From Mumia sp. ZJ1417 (GTDB lineage: Bacteria; Actinomycetota; Actinomycetes; Propionibacteriales; Nocardioidaceae): a DNA stretch of 64,000 nucleotides. The position numbers were made by a program, and so were the translations under genes. This document shows, piece after piece, positions 8,488 to 17,820 of the stretch (positions are counted from its first letter, which is position 1; each line of letters opens with the position of its first letter). Below the pieces are notes generated by a model, which saw only the letters and a program-made list of their open reading frames with translations, was not told the origin of the DNA and made no database searches. Where the stretch lies: positions 2,604,001 to 2,668,000 of the forward strand of contig NZ_CP059901.1 of assembly GCF_014127285.1 (NCBI RefSeq), written 5' to 3'.

Positions 8488-11349
8488 TCATGGCGTCCCC
8501 GCAGGGAACGGCGCCACGCTGGCAAGCTGAGGGCCTGACCGCGCGATTGCGGCATGGTCGGAGCCGAGATAGGAGCTGACGACGTCCGGATGTGTCCGGA
8601 CCTCGTCGGGCGTGCCTTCGGCGATGAGCCGGCCGAGGTTCATGGCGACCATCCGGTCGCACAGGCGTGCAAGCAGCGGCAGGTCGTGCTCGATGATGAC
8701 CATCGCCGTGCCCAGCTCGCGGCGGATGTCGAGCAAGAGGTCACCCAAGGCGTCGCACTCGTTCTGAGCGATGCCCGCCGACGGCTCGTCGAGGAGCAGG
8801 ACGCGTGGCTCGAGCGCGAGCAGACACGTCAGCTCCACGACCCGCCGCGTGCCGGTGGACAGCTCAGAGATCGTGCGACCAGCGAACGGACCGAGGCCCA
8901 TCCGGTCGATCAGCTCGTCGGCTCGGCGCGCCTTCATCCGATCGGGAAGCGGCGTCCCGAGCGTCGCGGCGAGCAGGCTGCTCGGTGCGGTCCGCTCCCC
9001 CGCCACCATCACGGTCTCTCGAACGGTCATGGTCGGGAACAGCGCGGCGTCCTGGAACGAGCGCACGAGTCCTTCGTTCGCGCGACGCTCGGGTGTCGCC
9101 CGCGTCATGTCGTGGCCGCCGAAGTGGACGATACCGGTGTCGGGCTTGGTGAACCCGGCGACGATCTCGAACAACGTGGTCTTGCCGGCACCGTTGGGTC
9201 CGATGACCCCCACGATCTCGCCCGGCCTGACGGCCAGGTCGACATGGTCCACCGCGACCACACCACCGAAGTGGCGACTGACGTCGTTGACGACCAGCAG
9301 CGGCGCGGCGTCGGGACCCGCCTCCATATCCTCGGTGTCGATCGCGAACAGACCGTCCAACGCCGCCGAGCGTTGCAGCGGCGAGCGTTGCGTGACGTCG
9401 GGCTCGGCGCGCGCGACCAGGGGATCGATCCCGGCTCGTCTGGCGAGCCGGTCGTACCAGCGGTCACGCATCCGCATCGCCACTCCGCCGAGTCCGTCGG
9501 GCAGCAGGACGACGACCAGCAGCCATCCGATCGCAAGCAGGGCCTGTCCGGGGATCCCGAGCGCCACCATGCCCGGAAGCCCGACGATGATCAGCGCACC
9601 GACCATCGGACCTGCGACCAGCCCCAGACCGCCGACGACGGTGAGGGCCACGACGTCGATGCTCGCCGATGCTGGGAACGAGTTGACCGTGAGCGTCGTC
9701 TGCCCGTGGCCGATGACGACGCCGCCGAGCCCGGCGAGAGCGCCCGAGACGGCGTACAGCTGGAGCTTGCGCAGCGTCCGCGGGACCGTGAAGGCTCGTG
9801 CGGCGTCCTCGTTGTCGCGCAGCGCCTGCAGGGAGCGCCCGAAGCCGCCGCGCCACAGGTTCGCCGAGACGAAGATGCCGATCGCGAGCATGAGCAGTGC
9901 AAACAGGTAGTAGTCGCGGGCGAGCTCCATCGAGTAGCCCCACCACGACGGCTTTGCCGGCGACACGCCGTCACCGAGGAAGATGTCGAGCCGCAGCACC
10001 CATGCCGTCGTGGCGAGCGCGAACGCGAGCGTCGACACGGCGAGCGCCAGCCCTTTCAGGCGCAGTGCCGGGATGCCGACGAGCGCGGAGACGAGGGCAG
10101 CAGCGAGCACGCCGCCGATCGTGCCGAGGACGAAGCTCCCCCAGCTATCGACCAGGTGCACCGACACCGCCGCGGCGATGCCCGCGTACGCGAACTGGCC
10201 GAGCGAGAGCTGGCCTGCGACGCCGGTGATGAGTCCGACGCTCAGACCGACGAGCGCAAAACCCGCGACGGTGGTGAGGACGGACGCGGTCTCGTTGCTG
10301 ACGACATAAGCGAGTGCGACGGCGATCGTCGCGCAGCCTCCGACGAGGAAGTACGGCGCGAGACGAATCCCCCGCACGGTGAGGTACTCCGCGGGCACCG
10401 GCGGGGCACCGACACGTCGCCAGCCGCCCCGATCGGTGTCGGCGCGCCCGAGGGTCGGCTGGCGCAGGAGCGCGACGACAATGACGATGCCCAGCACGAC
10501 GGGGACCAGCCCGCGCGTGTCTGGGTTCGACAGCAGGACCTGCTCAAGGACCCCGATGCCGATGGAAGCCACGAACGCGATGGGGATCGACGTCATGCGC
10601 GCGATCACGGCGCCGGCGAGGCCCTTGAGCAGGAGGTCGGGCCCGAGGGTGTCGATCGACTGCCCGGCCGTCGTCGGAGTCACGAGGATTGCGGACAGCG
10701 CCGCGATGCCGCCGGCGATCGCCCATGCGTACGACGCCATCCGCGGGGCGCGGATGCCCTCGAGTGCTGCAGTGTCCGCGTCGTCGGCGGCCGCGCGGAT
10801 GGCCATCCCCTGGCGCATCCGGTGCAGGAACAGCGAGAGACCGACGAGGACCGCGGGTGCCAGCAGCACCATCGCGACGTGGGCGGAGGTCACCGGGAGA
10901 TTGCCGATCGTGAACGACGGCAGCAGCGGCGGCATCGGGAACGTGAAGCCGCTGACCCCGTCGCTGTTGAGCAGCAGCGCCATGATGAGGATGAACTGCG
11001 AGAGGCCGAGCGTCGCGATCATCCCGATGAGACTCGGGCGGCCGGCGAGCCGACGCACCACACCGACCTCGATGCCCGCGCCCAGCAGGGCGGCGACGGC
11101 GATGGCGACCGGGAACGCGACGTAGTAGGGGGCGCCCCAGTCGACGACGAGCAGGCCGAGCACGGAGGCGCCGAACGCACCGATCGAGCCGTGCGCGAAG
11201 TTGACGAAGCGGCTCGAGCGGTAGACGAGCACGAGGCCGACGGCCAGCAGCCCGTACGTGAGTCCGGTGAAGACACCGATGAGGATCCGGTCGATACCGA
11301 GCTCGAAGCCCATCACGCCGAGCGCGAGAGTGGTGTCCGGGGCGTTCAC
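8488..11349 (-). CDS. Branched-chain-type ABC importer: LivH-LivM-LivG fused in one protein
   Basis: A 953-residue fusion of two permeases and an ATPase. Residues about 10-300 form a LivH-type permease (GLTYGLLAVGLVLVYRSSRFVNFAHGS), about 325-635 a LivM-type permease (contains TGVAGQLSLGQFAYAGIAAAVS), and about 690-945 a LivG-type ATPase with Walker A GPNGAGKTT (Lys723), signature ELSTGTRRVVEL and Walker B VLLLDEPSAG. The start is GTG 11349 overlapping the LivF stop. With LivF and the lipoprotein LivK downstream in coordinates it makes a complete importer. Actinobacterial transporters of this class often import aromatic, steroid or other non-amino-acid carboxylates. The shared motif upstream of livK suggests its cargo belongs to the catabolic island. 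Confidence 0.88.
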   Translation of the reverse strand: MNAPDTTLALGVMGFELGIDRILIGVFTGLTYGLLAVGLVLVYRSSRFVNFAHGSIGAFGASVLGLLVVDWGAPYYVAFPVAIAVAALLGAGIEVGVVRRLAGRPSLIGMIATLGLSQFILIMALLLNSDGVSGFTFPMPPLLPSFTIGNLPVTSAHVAMVLLAPAVLVGLSLFLHRMRQGMAIRAAADDADTAALEGIRAPRMASYAWAIAGGIAALSAILVTPTTAGQSIDTLGPDLLLKGLAGAVIARMTSIPIAFVASIGIGVLEQVLLSNPDTRGLVPVVLGIVIVVALLRQPTLGRADTDRGGWRRVGAPPVPAEYLTVRGIRLAPYFLVGGCATIAVALAYVVSNETASVLTTVAGFALVGLSVGLITGVAGQLSLGQFAYAGIAAAVSVHLVDSWGSFVLGTIGGVLAAALVSALVGIPALRLKGLALAVSTLAFALATTAWVLRLDIFLGDGVSPAKPSWWGYSMELARDYYLFALLMLAIGIFVSANLWRGGFGRSLQALRDNEDAARAFTVPRTLRKLQLYAVSGALAGLGGVVIGHGQTTLTVNSFPASASIDVVALTVVGGLGLVAGPMVGALIIVGLPGMVALGIPGQALLAIGWLLVVVLLPDGLGGVAMRMRDRWYDRLARRAGIDPLVARAEPDVTQRSPLQRSAALDGLFAIDTEDMEAGPDAAPLLVVNDVSRHFGGVVAVDHVDLAVRPGEIVGVIGPNGAGKTTLFEIVAGFTKPDTGIVHFGGHDMTRATPERRANEGLVRSFQDAALFPTMTVRETVMVAGERTAPSSLLAATLGTPLPDRMKARRADELIDRMGLGPFAGRTISELSTGTRRVVELTCLLALEPRVLLLDEPSAGIAQNECDALGDLLLDIRRELGTAMVIIEHDLPLLARLCDRMVAMNLGRLIAEGTPDEVRTHPDVVSSYLGSDHAAIARSGPQLASVAPFPAGTP

Positions 11350-12122
11350 TGGGCCACCGCCACGTGGCCGCCGAGCATGAGCTCGCGCACCCGGTCAGGG
11401 TCGGCGCTCAGCTCTGCCGCCGTCTCGGTCGCGACGATCTGACCCTTCTCCATGAAGTACGCGCGGTCGACCAGCGAGAGCGCGACGTTGACCGACTGCT
11501 CGACGAGCAGCACGGCCGTGCCGCGCGCGTTGAGGCGCCGGACGAGCTCGAGAAGTCCTCCGACGACGACCGGGGCGAGCCCGAGCGAGAACTCGTCGAC
11601 GACGAGGATGCGCGGGTCCTGGACGATCGCCTTGGAGAGCGCCAGCATCTGCCGCTCACCACCGGAGAGCGTGGACGCGGGTTGATCCTGGCGGGCCCGC
11701 AACCGCGGGAACACTGCGAGCGCAGCGTCGACCGCCTCGTCGGCCCACGCCCTGTCCTCGATCGTGTAGGCGTGCATGCGGAGGTTCTCGGTGACGGTCA
11801 ACGAGCTGAATGTGGCCTGACCGACGACCTGGCCGAGGCCGCGCGCGATCCGCTCGCGGGTCGGCGCGGTGGTGACGTCGACGCCGCCGATCTGAACGCT
11901 GCCCGCATCCGGCTTGAGGAGCCCCGCCAGCACCTTGAGCATCGTGCTCTTGCCGACACCGTTCGGGCCGAGGAGCGCGACCATCTCGCCCTCCTCGACG
12001 ACCAGGCCAGCGTCGAAGAGCACCTGGACCTGACCGTACGAGCACTGGATCCCCTCGCACGCGAGTGCAGGAGCTCCGGGGCGCGGCGCGTACGAAGTGA
12101 CGCTACGACGTCGGGAAATCAA
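11346..12122 (-). CDS. LivF-type ABC transporter ATPase
   Basis: Second nucleotide-binding subunit of the importer, about 258 residues. Walker A is LLGPNGVGKST, the signature is LSGGERQML and the Walker B is RILVVDEFSLGLAP (Glu follows Asp; the usual EP is EF). No ATG or GTG lies at the expected N terminus. The best start is TTG at 12122, with AGGGGG six bases before it, which overlaps the end of the substrate-binding protein gene by about 20 bases. The stop overlaps the permease fusion start in a GTGA junction. It is the middle gene of a three-gene transport operon. Confidence 0.85.
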   Translation of the reverse strand: MISRRRSVTSYAPRPGAPALACEGIQCSYGQVQVLFDAGLVVEEGEMVALLGPNGVGKSTMLKVLAGLLKPDAGSVQIGGVDVTTAPTRERIARGLGQVVGQATFSSLTVTENLRMHAYTIEDRAWADEAVDAALAVFPRLRARQDQPASTLSGGERQMLALSKAIVQDPRILVVDEFSLGLAPVVVGGLLELVRRLNARGTAVLLVEQSVNVALSLVDRAYFMEKGQIVATETAAELSADPDRVRELMLGGHVAVAQ

Positions 12123-13467
12123 CGTCGCCCCCTTCGTAGACGAAGCAGTGGCAGTCGTTGTCGAACCGCAGCACCCGGTAGGCACCCGACGCAGCGTGAC
12201 GTCCGGTTCCGGTGAAGCCCGTAGCCGGGACGAACGCCGAGCCGAGCTTCTCCACCGCGGCGCCCCACGCGGCGGCGTTGAGGTTGTCGGTGAGGTCGGT
12301 GGCACCAGCCTGAAGCAGGAGCGCGGCGTCGCAGTACGGGAGGGCGACCCGCGCTGCTTCCCGCGAGGGGAACGTGATCCCGGCCTTCGAGTAGATGTCG
12401 ATGCACTTCTTCTCGGCATCGGTGCCGGGGAACGGCAGCTGCGCGTCGGCGACCTCCTGTGCGGGGGCGAAGCCGACGCCGACCATGCCCTTGAGGACCT
12501 CGGGCGGCACGGTGTCAGGGTTGTTGACGAAGAACGTCGGGTTGTCGAAGGTGGAGATCGCGTAGCGGGCCTTGAAGTTCTGCGCACTGGCGACGGTGGC
12601 GAAGATCGACGCGAGCCGGGCGCCCCCGAGGAACATCACCCGGTCGATCCCTGCGCTGCGGAAGGTCACCGCGCCCTGGTCGTTGCCTTGGAACAGGCTG
12701 CCCTGGTCAGTGGTGTCGACCCACGCGACTTCGGGCCTGACACCGGCCTCCTCGATCATCGGGAGGGCGATCTCTTCCATCGTGGCGCGGTTGATCGGGT
12801 TGTCCGCTGCCACGACGCCGACCTTCTTGCGCCCCTTGAAGAAGCCCTGATCCTTGAGGGTCGTGATGTATGCGCGGACGAACCCGTCGTACGAGGGATA
12901 GCTCGGCGACCACAGGTACGGCGAGAGCTCCTTGTAGGTGGCGTCGTCGGTGGCGACGAGCGTGGCGTCGAGCACCAAGGTCTTGCGCTGGGCGTAGCAG
13001 GGACGCGCGTTGCTCTGGAACTGGCCGGTAAGCACGACAGCGAAGGCCTGGTCGTCCTGCGTGATCTTGTTGCAGAGCTGCTCCTCGGCGGCCGGCGAGT
13101 CGGCCTGCGCGTCGTACATCCGGAAGACCGCGTCGAGCTGACGCCCGCCCACTCCCCCGTTGTCGTTGACCCACTTCTCGAGGGCCTCGACCTGCTTCTT
13201 GGGATCGCCTGCGTTGGCCGTCTTGAAGCCCGTGAGCTCCTGGACTCCGGCGAGATCGACCCCGACGAAGACGACCTTGACAGCGTCACCGGTGACACCG
13301 GGCCCGACTCCCTCGGCGGACGCCGACGTGCCGCCGTCGCCGACCACCGCGCCCGGCATCACGCTGCCACAGCCGACGAGGGCGAGCGCGAAGCAGGCAA
13401 GCGCCGCGCTCGCGCGGATCACCAACGATCGATCCGCGCTGCCTGCTGTGTCCTTCTGATGCCGCAT
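12103..13467 (-). CDS. Substrate-binding lipoprotein of the branched-chain-type ABC importer
   Basis: Periplasmic-binding-protein fold type I, 454 residues, anchored as a lipoprotein: the signal sequence ends in LALVGCGS with lipobox cysteine near residue 33. The mature part has the Leu/Ile/Val-binding-protein pattern (VKVVFVGVD, AEEQLCNKITQDDQAF, KVGVVAADNPINRATMEE, DRVMFLGGARLAS). The start ATG at 13467 has GGAGGG just upstream; a much longer open frame upstream belongs to another gene region and is rejected. An AT-rich motif at 13498-13515 precedes it and matches motifs before the catabolic operons, so import of a catabolic substrate is more likely than amino-acid uptake. Confidence 0.88.
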   Translation of the reverse strand: MRHQKDTAGSADRSLVIRASAALACFALALVGCGSVMPGAVVGDGGTSASAEGVGPGVTGDAVKVVFVGVDLAGVQELTGFKTANAGDPKKQVEALEKWVNDNGGVGGRQLDAVFRMYDAQADSPAAEEQLCNKITQDDQAFAVVLTGQFQSNARPCYAQRKTLVLDATLVATDDATYKELSPYLWSPSYPSYDGFVRAYITTLKDQGFFKGRKKVGVVAADNPINRATMEEIALPMIEEAGVRPEVAWVDTTDQGSLFQGNDQGAVTFRSAGIDRVMFLGGARLASIFATVASAQNFKARYAISTFDNPTFFVNNPDTVPPEVLKGMVGVGFAPAQEVADAQLPFPGTDAEKKCIDIYSKAGITFPSREAARVALPYCDAALLLQAGATDLTDNLNAAAWGAAVEKLGSAFVPATGFTGTGRHAASGAYRVLRFDNDCHCFVYEGGDVDFPTS

Positions 13468-13497
13468 TCGCCCTCCAGTCCGCTCACGATTGGCGGC

Positions 13498-13515
13498 TAG
13501 AATATACGATATTAG
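13498..13515. promoter_or_regulatory. AT-rich regulon motif D upstream of the ABC importer
   Basis: TAGAATATACGATATTAG, read on the minus strand as CTAATATCGTATATTCTA, lies 31-48 bases before the livK-type start. It contains the imperfect inverted repeat AATAT-ACG-ATATT and a TATATT -10-like hexamer. It closely matches the motif at 33768-33781 (AATATACRATAT core in both). It overlaps the 3' end of the neighbouring surface-protein gene. Confidence 0.45.
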
Positions 13516-14804
13516 TTCGCCTGGGAAGATTGTTTGCCGTCTCGTCGGGTCAGCCAGGCGTCCACCGCGTCCACGTCGACGACGGCATCGGCCGAGACGG
13601 GGCCCGAGGAGTCCGAAACGCCCTCCGGCGCTTCCGTCGTGGGGTGGCGGCGACGCAGCCATGCATCGAGCGCGAGCAGGTCGACCACGGCCGCTCCCGC
13701 CCCGTTCGTGCCCGCACCCACGTCCTGGACGAGGCTCCCCTCGGCCAGAGCGGGATCGCGCAACAGCGCCTGCAGGTCCTGACTCTCGAGGCGCCCGTCG
13801 AGCTGCTTGATGAGGCGCGACTTCCCGACGGCCTTCGGGCTCACGAGGAAGCCGCCGAGCGCGTCGACATAGACGACGTCGGGGAGCCCGTACGGTCGGC
13901 TCGTCAGCGCCGCCGCCGTCTCCGCAGGCACCCGGCCGGCACGGCGCCGTCGCACGTCCCTCGCCTGTACGAGCACGCCCAGGCCGAGGAGAACGGCCGC
14001 GAAGACGGTCAGCGCCACGAGACCCCACGGGTACGCCCCCCAGGTCGTCTCGAAGGTCGTCCCAAGGTCGCCCTCGCCGATCGAGCCCACGACGTGGTAG
14101 GTGCCGAACGCCGCGAACGGGAGCTCCACGTTCATCTCGATGCGGCCGCTCTGGAGCGGCTCGATCGTCAGGTCGCGGCCCACACCGATCGACGGCTCGG
14201 TCAGCTCCGACTGGCCCACGCCGATCTTGATCGGAGGGTTCACCGCCGGGGCGGTGCCCCGGTTCTCGATCGTCACGACGAGCTTGCGGGCCGGGGCGGC
14301 GCCGAAGAAGCCCCAGAAGCCACCGCTCCCCTCGAGCCGGATGTCCTTCACGTGCAGGTTCGGCAGCGGGAGCACGGGCGTCGGCGGTGTGCCGACGGGG
14401 TGCCCGTCGATCACGATCGGCATGTCGACGGCGAGCGCCGGACCGGTGTACGAGGCGAGGCGCACGACGCACGGGCACGGCCGCGGCGGGTTGCCGACGA
14501 CCATGTCGATGTCGACGTCGCCATCCACGTTCGCCACGCCGAGCACGGCGGTGGTCTGGTCGCACGCGGCCGACCCGCCGATCGCCAGGTCGCCGCACAC
14601 GACGGCCTGGACCTGCGTCATCGCCGGCCAGCCGGAGCCCTTGACCTTCACCCGCTCGGCATACGCGGCGGTGCCCGGTGTGACCGTCGCCGTGAGGCCG
14701 GTGGCGGGCTCGTCCTCGGCGAGGGCGGGGGTCCATGCACCACCCGACACCCCGAGCATCACGAGGAGGGAGAAGAGGACCGCCAGATTGCGCGCCGCCC
14801 TCAC
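13512..14804 (-). CDS. Surface protein with C-terminal membrane anchor and cytoplasmic tail
   Basis: Secreted or membrane protein of 430 residues. A signal peptide (1-28) leads to an extracellular beta-rich part with two cysteine pairs (VVCGDL...AACDQ; CPCVVRL), then a CARDB/DUF916-like Ig domain (HVKDIRLEGSGGFWGF, VVTIENRGTAPAVNPPIKIGVG). One membrane helix lies near 275-295, followed by an unusually long intracellular tail of about 130 residues rich in Asp, Ala and Arg. The GTG at 14804 overlaps the stop of the DUF916 gene in a GTGA junction. It appears to be the membrane component of a WxL/DUF916-type surface complex. The tail has no recognised domain. Confidence 0.7.
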   Translation of the reverse strand: MRAARNLAVLFSLLVMLGVSGGAWTPALAEDEPATGLTATVTPGTAAYAERVKVKGSGWPAMTQVQAVVCGDLAIGGSAACDQTTAVLGVANVDGDVDIDMVVGNPPRPCPCVVRLASYTGPALAVDMPIVIDGHPVGTPPTPVLPLPNLHVKDIRLEGSGGFWGFFGAAPARKLVVTIENRGTAPAVNPPIKIGVGQSELTEPSIGVGRDLTIEPLQSGRIEMNVELPFAAFGTYHVVGSIGEGDLGTTFETTWGAYPWGLVALTVFAAVLLGLGVLVQARDVRRRRAGRVPAETAAALTSRPYGLPDVVYVDALGGFLVSPKAVGKSRLIKQLDGRLESQDLQALLRDPALAEGSLVQDVGAGTNGAGAAVVDLLALDAWLRRRHPTTEAPEGVSDSSGPVSADAVVDVDAVDAWLTRRDGKQSSQAN

Positions 14805-15823
14805 CGGCCGGTCGCGATCGTCAGCTTCGGTGCGGTCGCGACGGCCTCGAAGGCGCGCCGTCGTTCGGCACGTCGCCTCAGCCACCACCACGTCGAACCT
14901 GCGATGAGCAGGAGCAGGATCAGGACGAGCGGCCACGGGACGATCCACACCGTCGTCGACGCCACGTCTCGCACGCCCTCCGGCGTCGCGAGCGTGACGT
15001 CGACGGACACACGGTCGGCCCACCCGACACCGGACACGTCCGCGCGCAGCTTTGCCGTCTGTCCCGGGAGCAGGTCGACGACCGCGGTGGTCTCGACCTC
15101 GTCGAGCTCACGACCTGCGACGCCGGAGAGCCTGATCACGCTCTCCGGAGACAACCGAAGGTTGCCGGTGTTCTCGACCGTGTACGACACACTGCCCTTT
15201 CCAGATCCTGACCAGGGGAAGAACCCACGGTCGTGCTCGAGACGTACGTCGCTGACCTTCAGCGCGGGGGTCGTCGGACCGCTCACGCGCAGATAGAGCC
15301 GGGCCGCGACCGCACGCTTAATGCCCACGTCGATGCCGCCGGACTCGGTCGTCCCCTCGACGGCACCGTTGAGCGCGACGATCCCGCCCACGTGGTCGCC
15401 CGGCGTCGCGTTCTCGGGGATCTGGACCGTGATGGGCACATCGACCTGCGTACGGCGGGCGACCTTCACCTGTTGGACAGGGAGCTTGGTCCAGGCACCG
15501 ACGTCGACCTGCGGACGCTCAAGGGTCCGAAGCGCGAAGAAGCCGCCCTGCTCGGTGTTGTAGCCGTCGGCTCCGTAGAGCGTGAAGGTGAGCGGGCGGT
15601 TGGTGTAGTTGCGGATGCGCACCTTGTCGGTGAGCGTCGTGCCGGGAGCGCCCTCGAGCACGAAGTAGCTCCGAGGCGTCGGTGACGACTCGGAGCCGGG
15701 CGTGGGAGTGACCGACCAAGCACCGTTGTCAGCGGCGTGCGCGGACGACGGCAGAAGGGCCATCGCCACGGCAAGCACGACGAAGGCGATCAGGGCGCGC
15801 ACGTGGCGCATCACTCGAGTCAT
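14801..15823 (-). CDS. DUF916-type (WxL-interacting) cell-surface protein
   Basis: Protein of 340 residues with a signal peptide ending at AHA (about residue 30). An Ig-like domain of the DUF916/WxL-peptidoglycan-interacting class follows (YFVLEGAPGTTLTDKVRIRNYTNRPLTFTLYGADGYNTEQGGFF, DVPITVQIPENATPGDHVGGIVAL), then a second Ig domain, one C-terminal membrane helix (WPLVLILLLLIAGSTWWWL) and a short basic tail. In Firmicutes, DUF916 proteins bridge WxL proteins to the cell wall. A WxL-like protein gene is immediately upstream in the same direction. Presumably they form one complex at the surface. Confidence 0.78.
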   Translation of the reverse strand: MTRVMRHVRALIAFVVLAVAMALLPSSAHAADNGAWSVTPTPGSESSPTPRSYFVLEGAPGTTLTDKVRIRNYTNRPLTFTLYGADGYNTEQGGFFALRTLERPQVDVGAWTKLPVQQVKVARRTQVDVPITVQIPENATPGDHVGGIVALNGAVEGTTESGGIDVGIKRAVAARLYLRVSGPTTPALKVSDVRLEHDRGFFPWSGSGKGSVSYTVENTGNLRLSPESVIRLSGVAGRELDEVETTAVVDLLPGQTAKLRADVSGVGWADRVSVDVTLATPEGVRDVASTTVWIVPWPLVLILLLLIAGSTWWWLRRRAERRRAFEAVATAPKLTIATGR

Positions 15824-15942
15824 CGGTCGGCAACTCCTGGCCGGTGGGACGTGGTGGTCCGGGTGGGCGCCGCTGAAGCGGTGCCCACCCGGACCTGTAC
15901 TACGTGGTGCGTGTCATGACAGATGACGTGTCGAGAGCAGGC

Positions 15943-17670
15943 TCACGACAGCGTCAGCGTGAGGAGGCCGGAGTAGTTACCGGCAGCCTGGCTGGAACCG
16001 ACCTCGAGCGAGAGCCCGGCGTCGGCGACGGCGTCGCCTCCGCTGGTCCCGTTCGCGCCGAGGCCGGACGTCGCCACCGCGCAGAGCGGCAGGTCGGTCG
16101 AAGCATCGGCGAACGAGCCCGCTGCACCCGCGACGACGGTGTCGTCGCTGTTGGCCTGGGGCGCACAGGTGGGCGTCCAGGACAGGGCGGTCGGGGCGAT
16201 GGTGAAGTTGCCACCGGCCGGCTTCGCGGGACCGTTGAGGCCCGAGAAGCGACCGACGAGCGACCAGCCGAGCGTGCCGCCGCGGTAGTCCTTCACCGTG
16301 ACGTTCTGAAGGTCGCCGGTCGAGGTCTGGTCCGTGCCGTCGAGCGTGACGCCCGACATCAGGACCTTGCCCGCGTCCTTCGACATCTTCAGGTCGCCGG
16401 CCACGACGGTCAGCTCGACCGTCTCGAGCAGCGCACAGCTGCCCGTGGCCGCAGATCCCTGCTTCGCCGTGCAGGTGTCACCCGAGAAGGTGAAGGCCTG
16501 CGAGCCGAAGAGGGCCACCGGCGGAGGGCCGGCCGCGTGGATACGGCTCGCGCCGATGAACGCGGTCCCTGCATCGTTCACGATGAACGAGGCCGAGATG
16601 TTGCCTGCGGAGTCGGCGGTCGTCGAGACCGTCGCATCCGACGAAGCCGGCGGCGGGAACGGCGGGCCGTTCTTGTAGCCACCGACCGTCACCGGCTGGT
16701 TCGGATCCCAGTTGCTGCCGGTCACCGTGACCACCGTGCCGGCGCCACCGCCGACGACGTTGGTCGAGACGGTCACGTCACCGAGGATGGTGATCGGAGT
16801 CAAGCTCGTCTCACCACCCGAGGTGACCTTGATCGAGCGCGATCCCGTGGTCGGGGTCGCCCCGACCGCGATCGTGCCCGAGCCCGAGCCGTCGCCAGCG
16901 ATCGTGACGCTCGACGACGTGGCGTCGCAGCTCGTCCCGCTGACGTTGCACAGCTCGACCGTGCCCGTCCCGGCCGCCGAGAAGTTCGTGACGCCGAAGC
17001 TGATCACGTCGTTCTTGCGCGCCGCGTTGGTCACCACCTGGTTGGTGATGCCGCTGACGGTGGCCGTCGGCCCCACCGCTGAGAAACTCGCGGTGATGTT
17101 GGTGTCGACCGGAGTGGTCGCCGGGTTGACCCCGCCGGCCACGCCCGTGCTCTGACCGTTGCAGTTGACGCGGGTCAGGAACGTCGGGATGTCGTAGATC
17201 ACCTTGCGGAGCTTGACGGTGTTGGCGCCAGCACCCGTGATCGTAAACGTCCCGGTGATGGTGTCACCGGGGATCACAGCACCGCCACCGGCCGAGAACG
17301 CCTTCGTGATCGCAGGGAGGGAGACCCCGTTGACCGAGAAGTAGTAGTACGCCGTGCCACTGGCAGGCGGTCCACCGTTCTTCGGACCCTTGTCGAATAC
17401 GAGCGAGAAGTTGCGTGTGCTGCCGACGGTGGTGCCCCCACTGGTGGTGAGGTTGTAGTCGGCAGCGCCATCACTCCACGGAGCAAGTGACGACGACGTG
17501 TTGCTCGCTGGCGTGGTGTCCTCGATGTCAGCTCCACTCGGTGGTGAGTAGACCCAGCATCCACCGGTGGGCGCGACCGCAGCAGCGGTCCCGGCTCCGA
17601 GGACGACTGCTGTCGTCGCAAGCATGCTGGCTCCAGCCAGCAGGGCGACGACGCGATTCTTCGATCTCAT
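15943..17670 (-). CDS. Secreted WxL-like domain surface protein
   Basis: Secreted protein of 575 residues. A signal peptide (1-32) precedes Ser/Thr/Gly-rich beta-repeat regions with IPT/TIG-like segments (SITNQVV; VVTVTGSNWDPNQPVTVGG) and several cysteine pairs. The last 170 residues look like an actinobacterial WxL domain: LGWSLVGRFSGL with the W-x-L motif, then YSGLLTLTLS at the C terminus. WxL domains bind peptidoglycan non-covalently. It is the first gene of the set WxL, DUF916, membrane partner. The gene is divergent from a class E sortase, with which it shares a 150-base promoter region. No ligand can be predicted. Confidence 0.72.
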   Translation of the reverse strand: MRSKNRVVALLAGASMLATTAVVLGAGTAAAVAPTGGCWVYSPPSGADIEDTTPASNTSSSLAPWSDGAADYNLTTSGGTTVGSTRNFSLVFDKGPKNGGPPASGTAYYYFSVNGVSLPAITKAFSAGGGAVIPGDTITGTFTITGAGANTVKLRKVIYDIPTFLTRVNCNGQSTGVAGGVNPATTPVDTNITASFSAVGPTATVSGITNQVVTNAARKNDVISFGVTNFSAAGTGTVELCNVSGTSCDATSSSVTIAGDGSGSGTIAVGATPTTGSRSIKVTSGGETSLTPITILGDVTVSTNVVGGGAGTVVTVTGSNWDPNQPVTVGGYKNGPPFPPPASSDATVSTTADSAGNISASFIVNDAGTAFIGASRIHAAGPPPVALFGSQAFTFSGDTCTAKQGSAATGSCALLETVELTVVAGDLKMSKDAGKVLMSGVTLDGTDQTSTGDLQNVTVKDYRGGTLGWSLVGRFSGLNGPAKPAGGNFTIAPTALSWTPTCAPQANSDDTVVAGAAGSFADASTDLPLCAVATSGLGANGTSGGDAVADAGLSLEVGSSQAAGNYSGLLTLTLS

Positions 17671-17820
17671 CTACCCGCTCTCCTTCTTCGGGTAGGGGGT
17701 CCCGAGAGACCCGACCTCAGTCGCAGTCCTGTCCACTGCATTGCACACATCCGGAGTGCAAGTAGGGATAGGCTGATTCACAGAGACGATATTGTCAATG
17801 ATATATCCGAGAGGATTTTG
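17671..17820. promoter_or_regulatory. Divergent promoter region of WxL gene and sortase
   Basis: 150-base spacer. It holds an AT-rich patch (17788-17810) containing CGATATTGTCAATGATATAT, weakly related to the regulon motif found elsewhere. A TTGACA lies on the minus strand near 17792-17797 and could be a -35 for the WxL gene, though no well-spaced -10 is clear. GAGAGG precedes the sortase ATG by six bases. Confidence 0.4.

Noticed and set aside
8554-11442. Very long open frame on the plus strand (over 900 codons)
   Set aside because: It is antisense to the LivH-LivM-LivG fusion, which has clear domain motifs. The translation is Arg/Asp/Gly-rich without any recognisable domain, as expected for an antisense shadow in GC-rich DNA.
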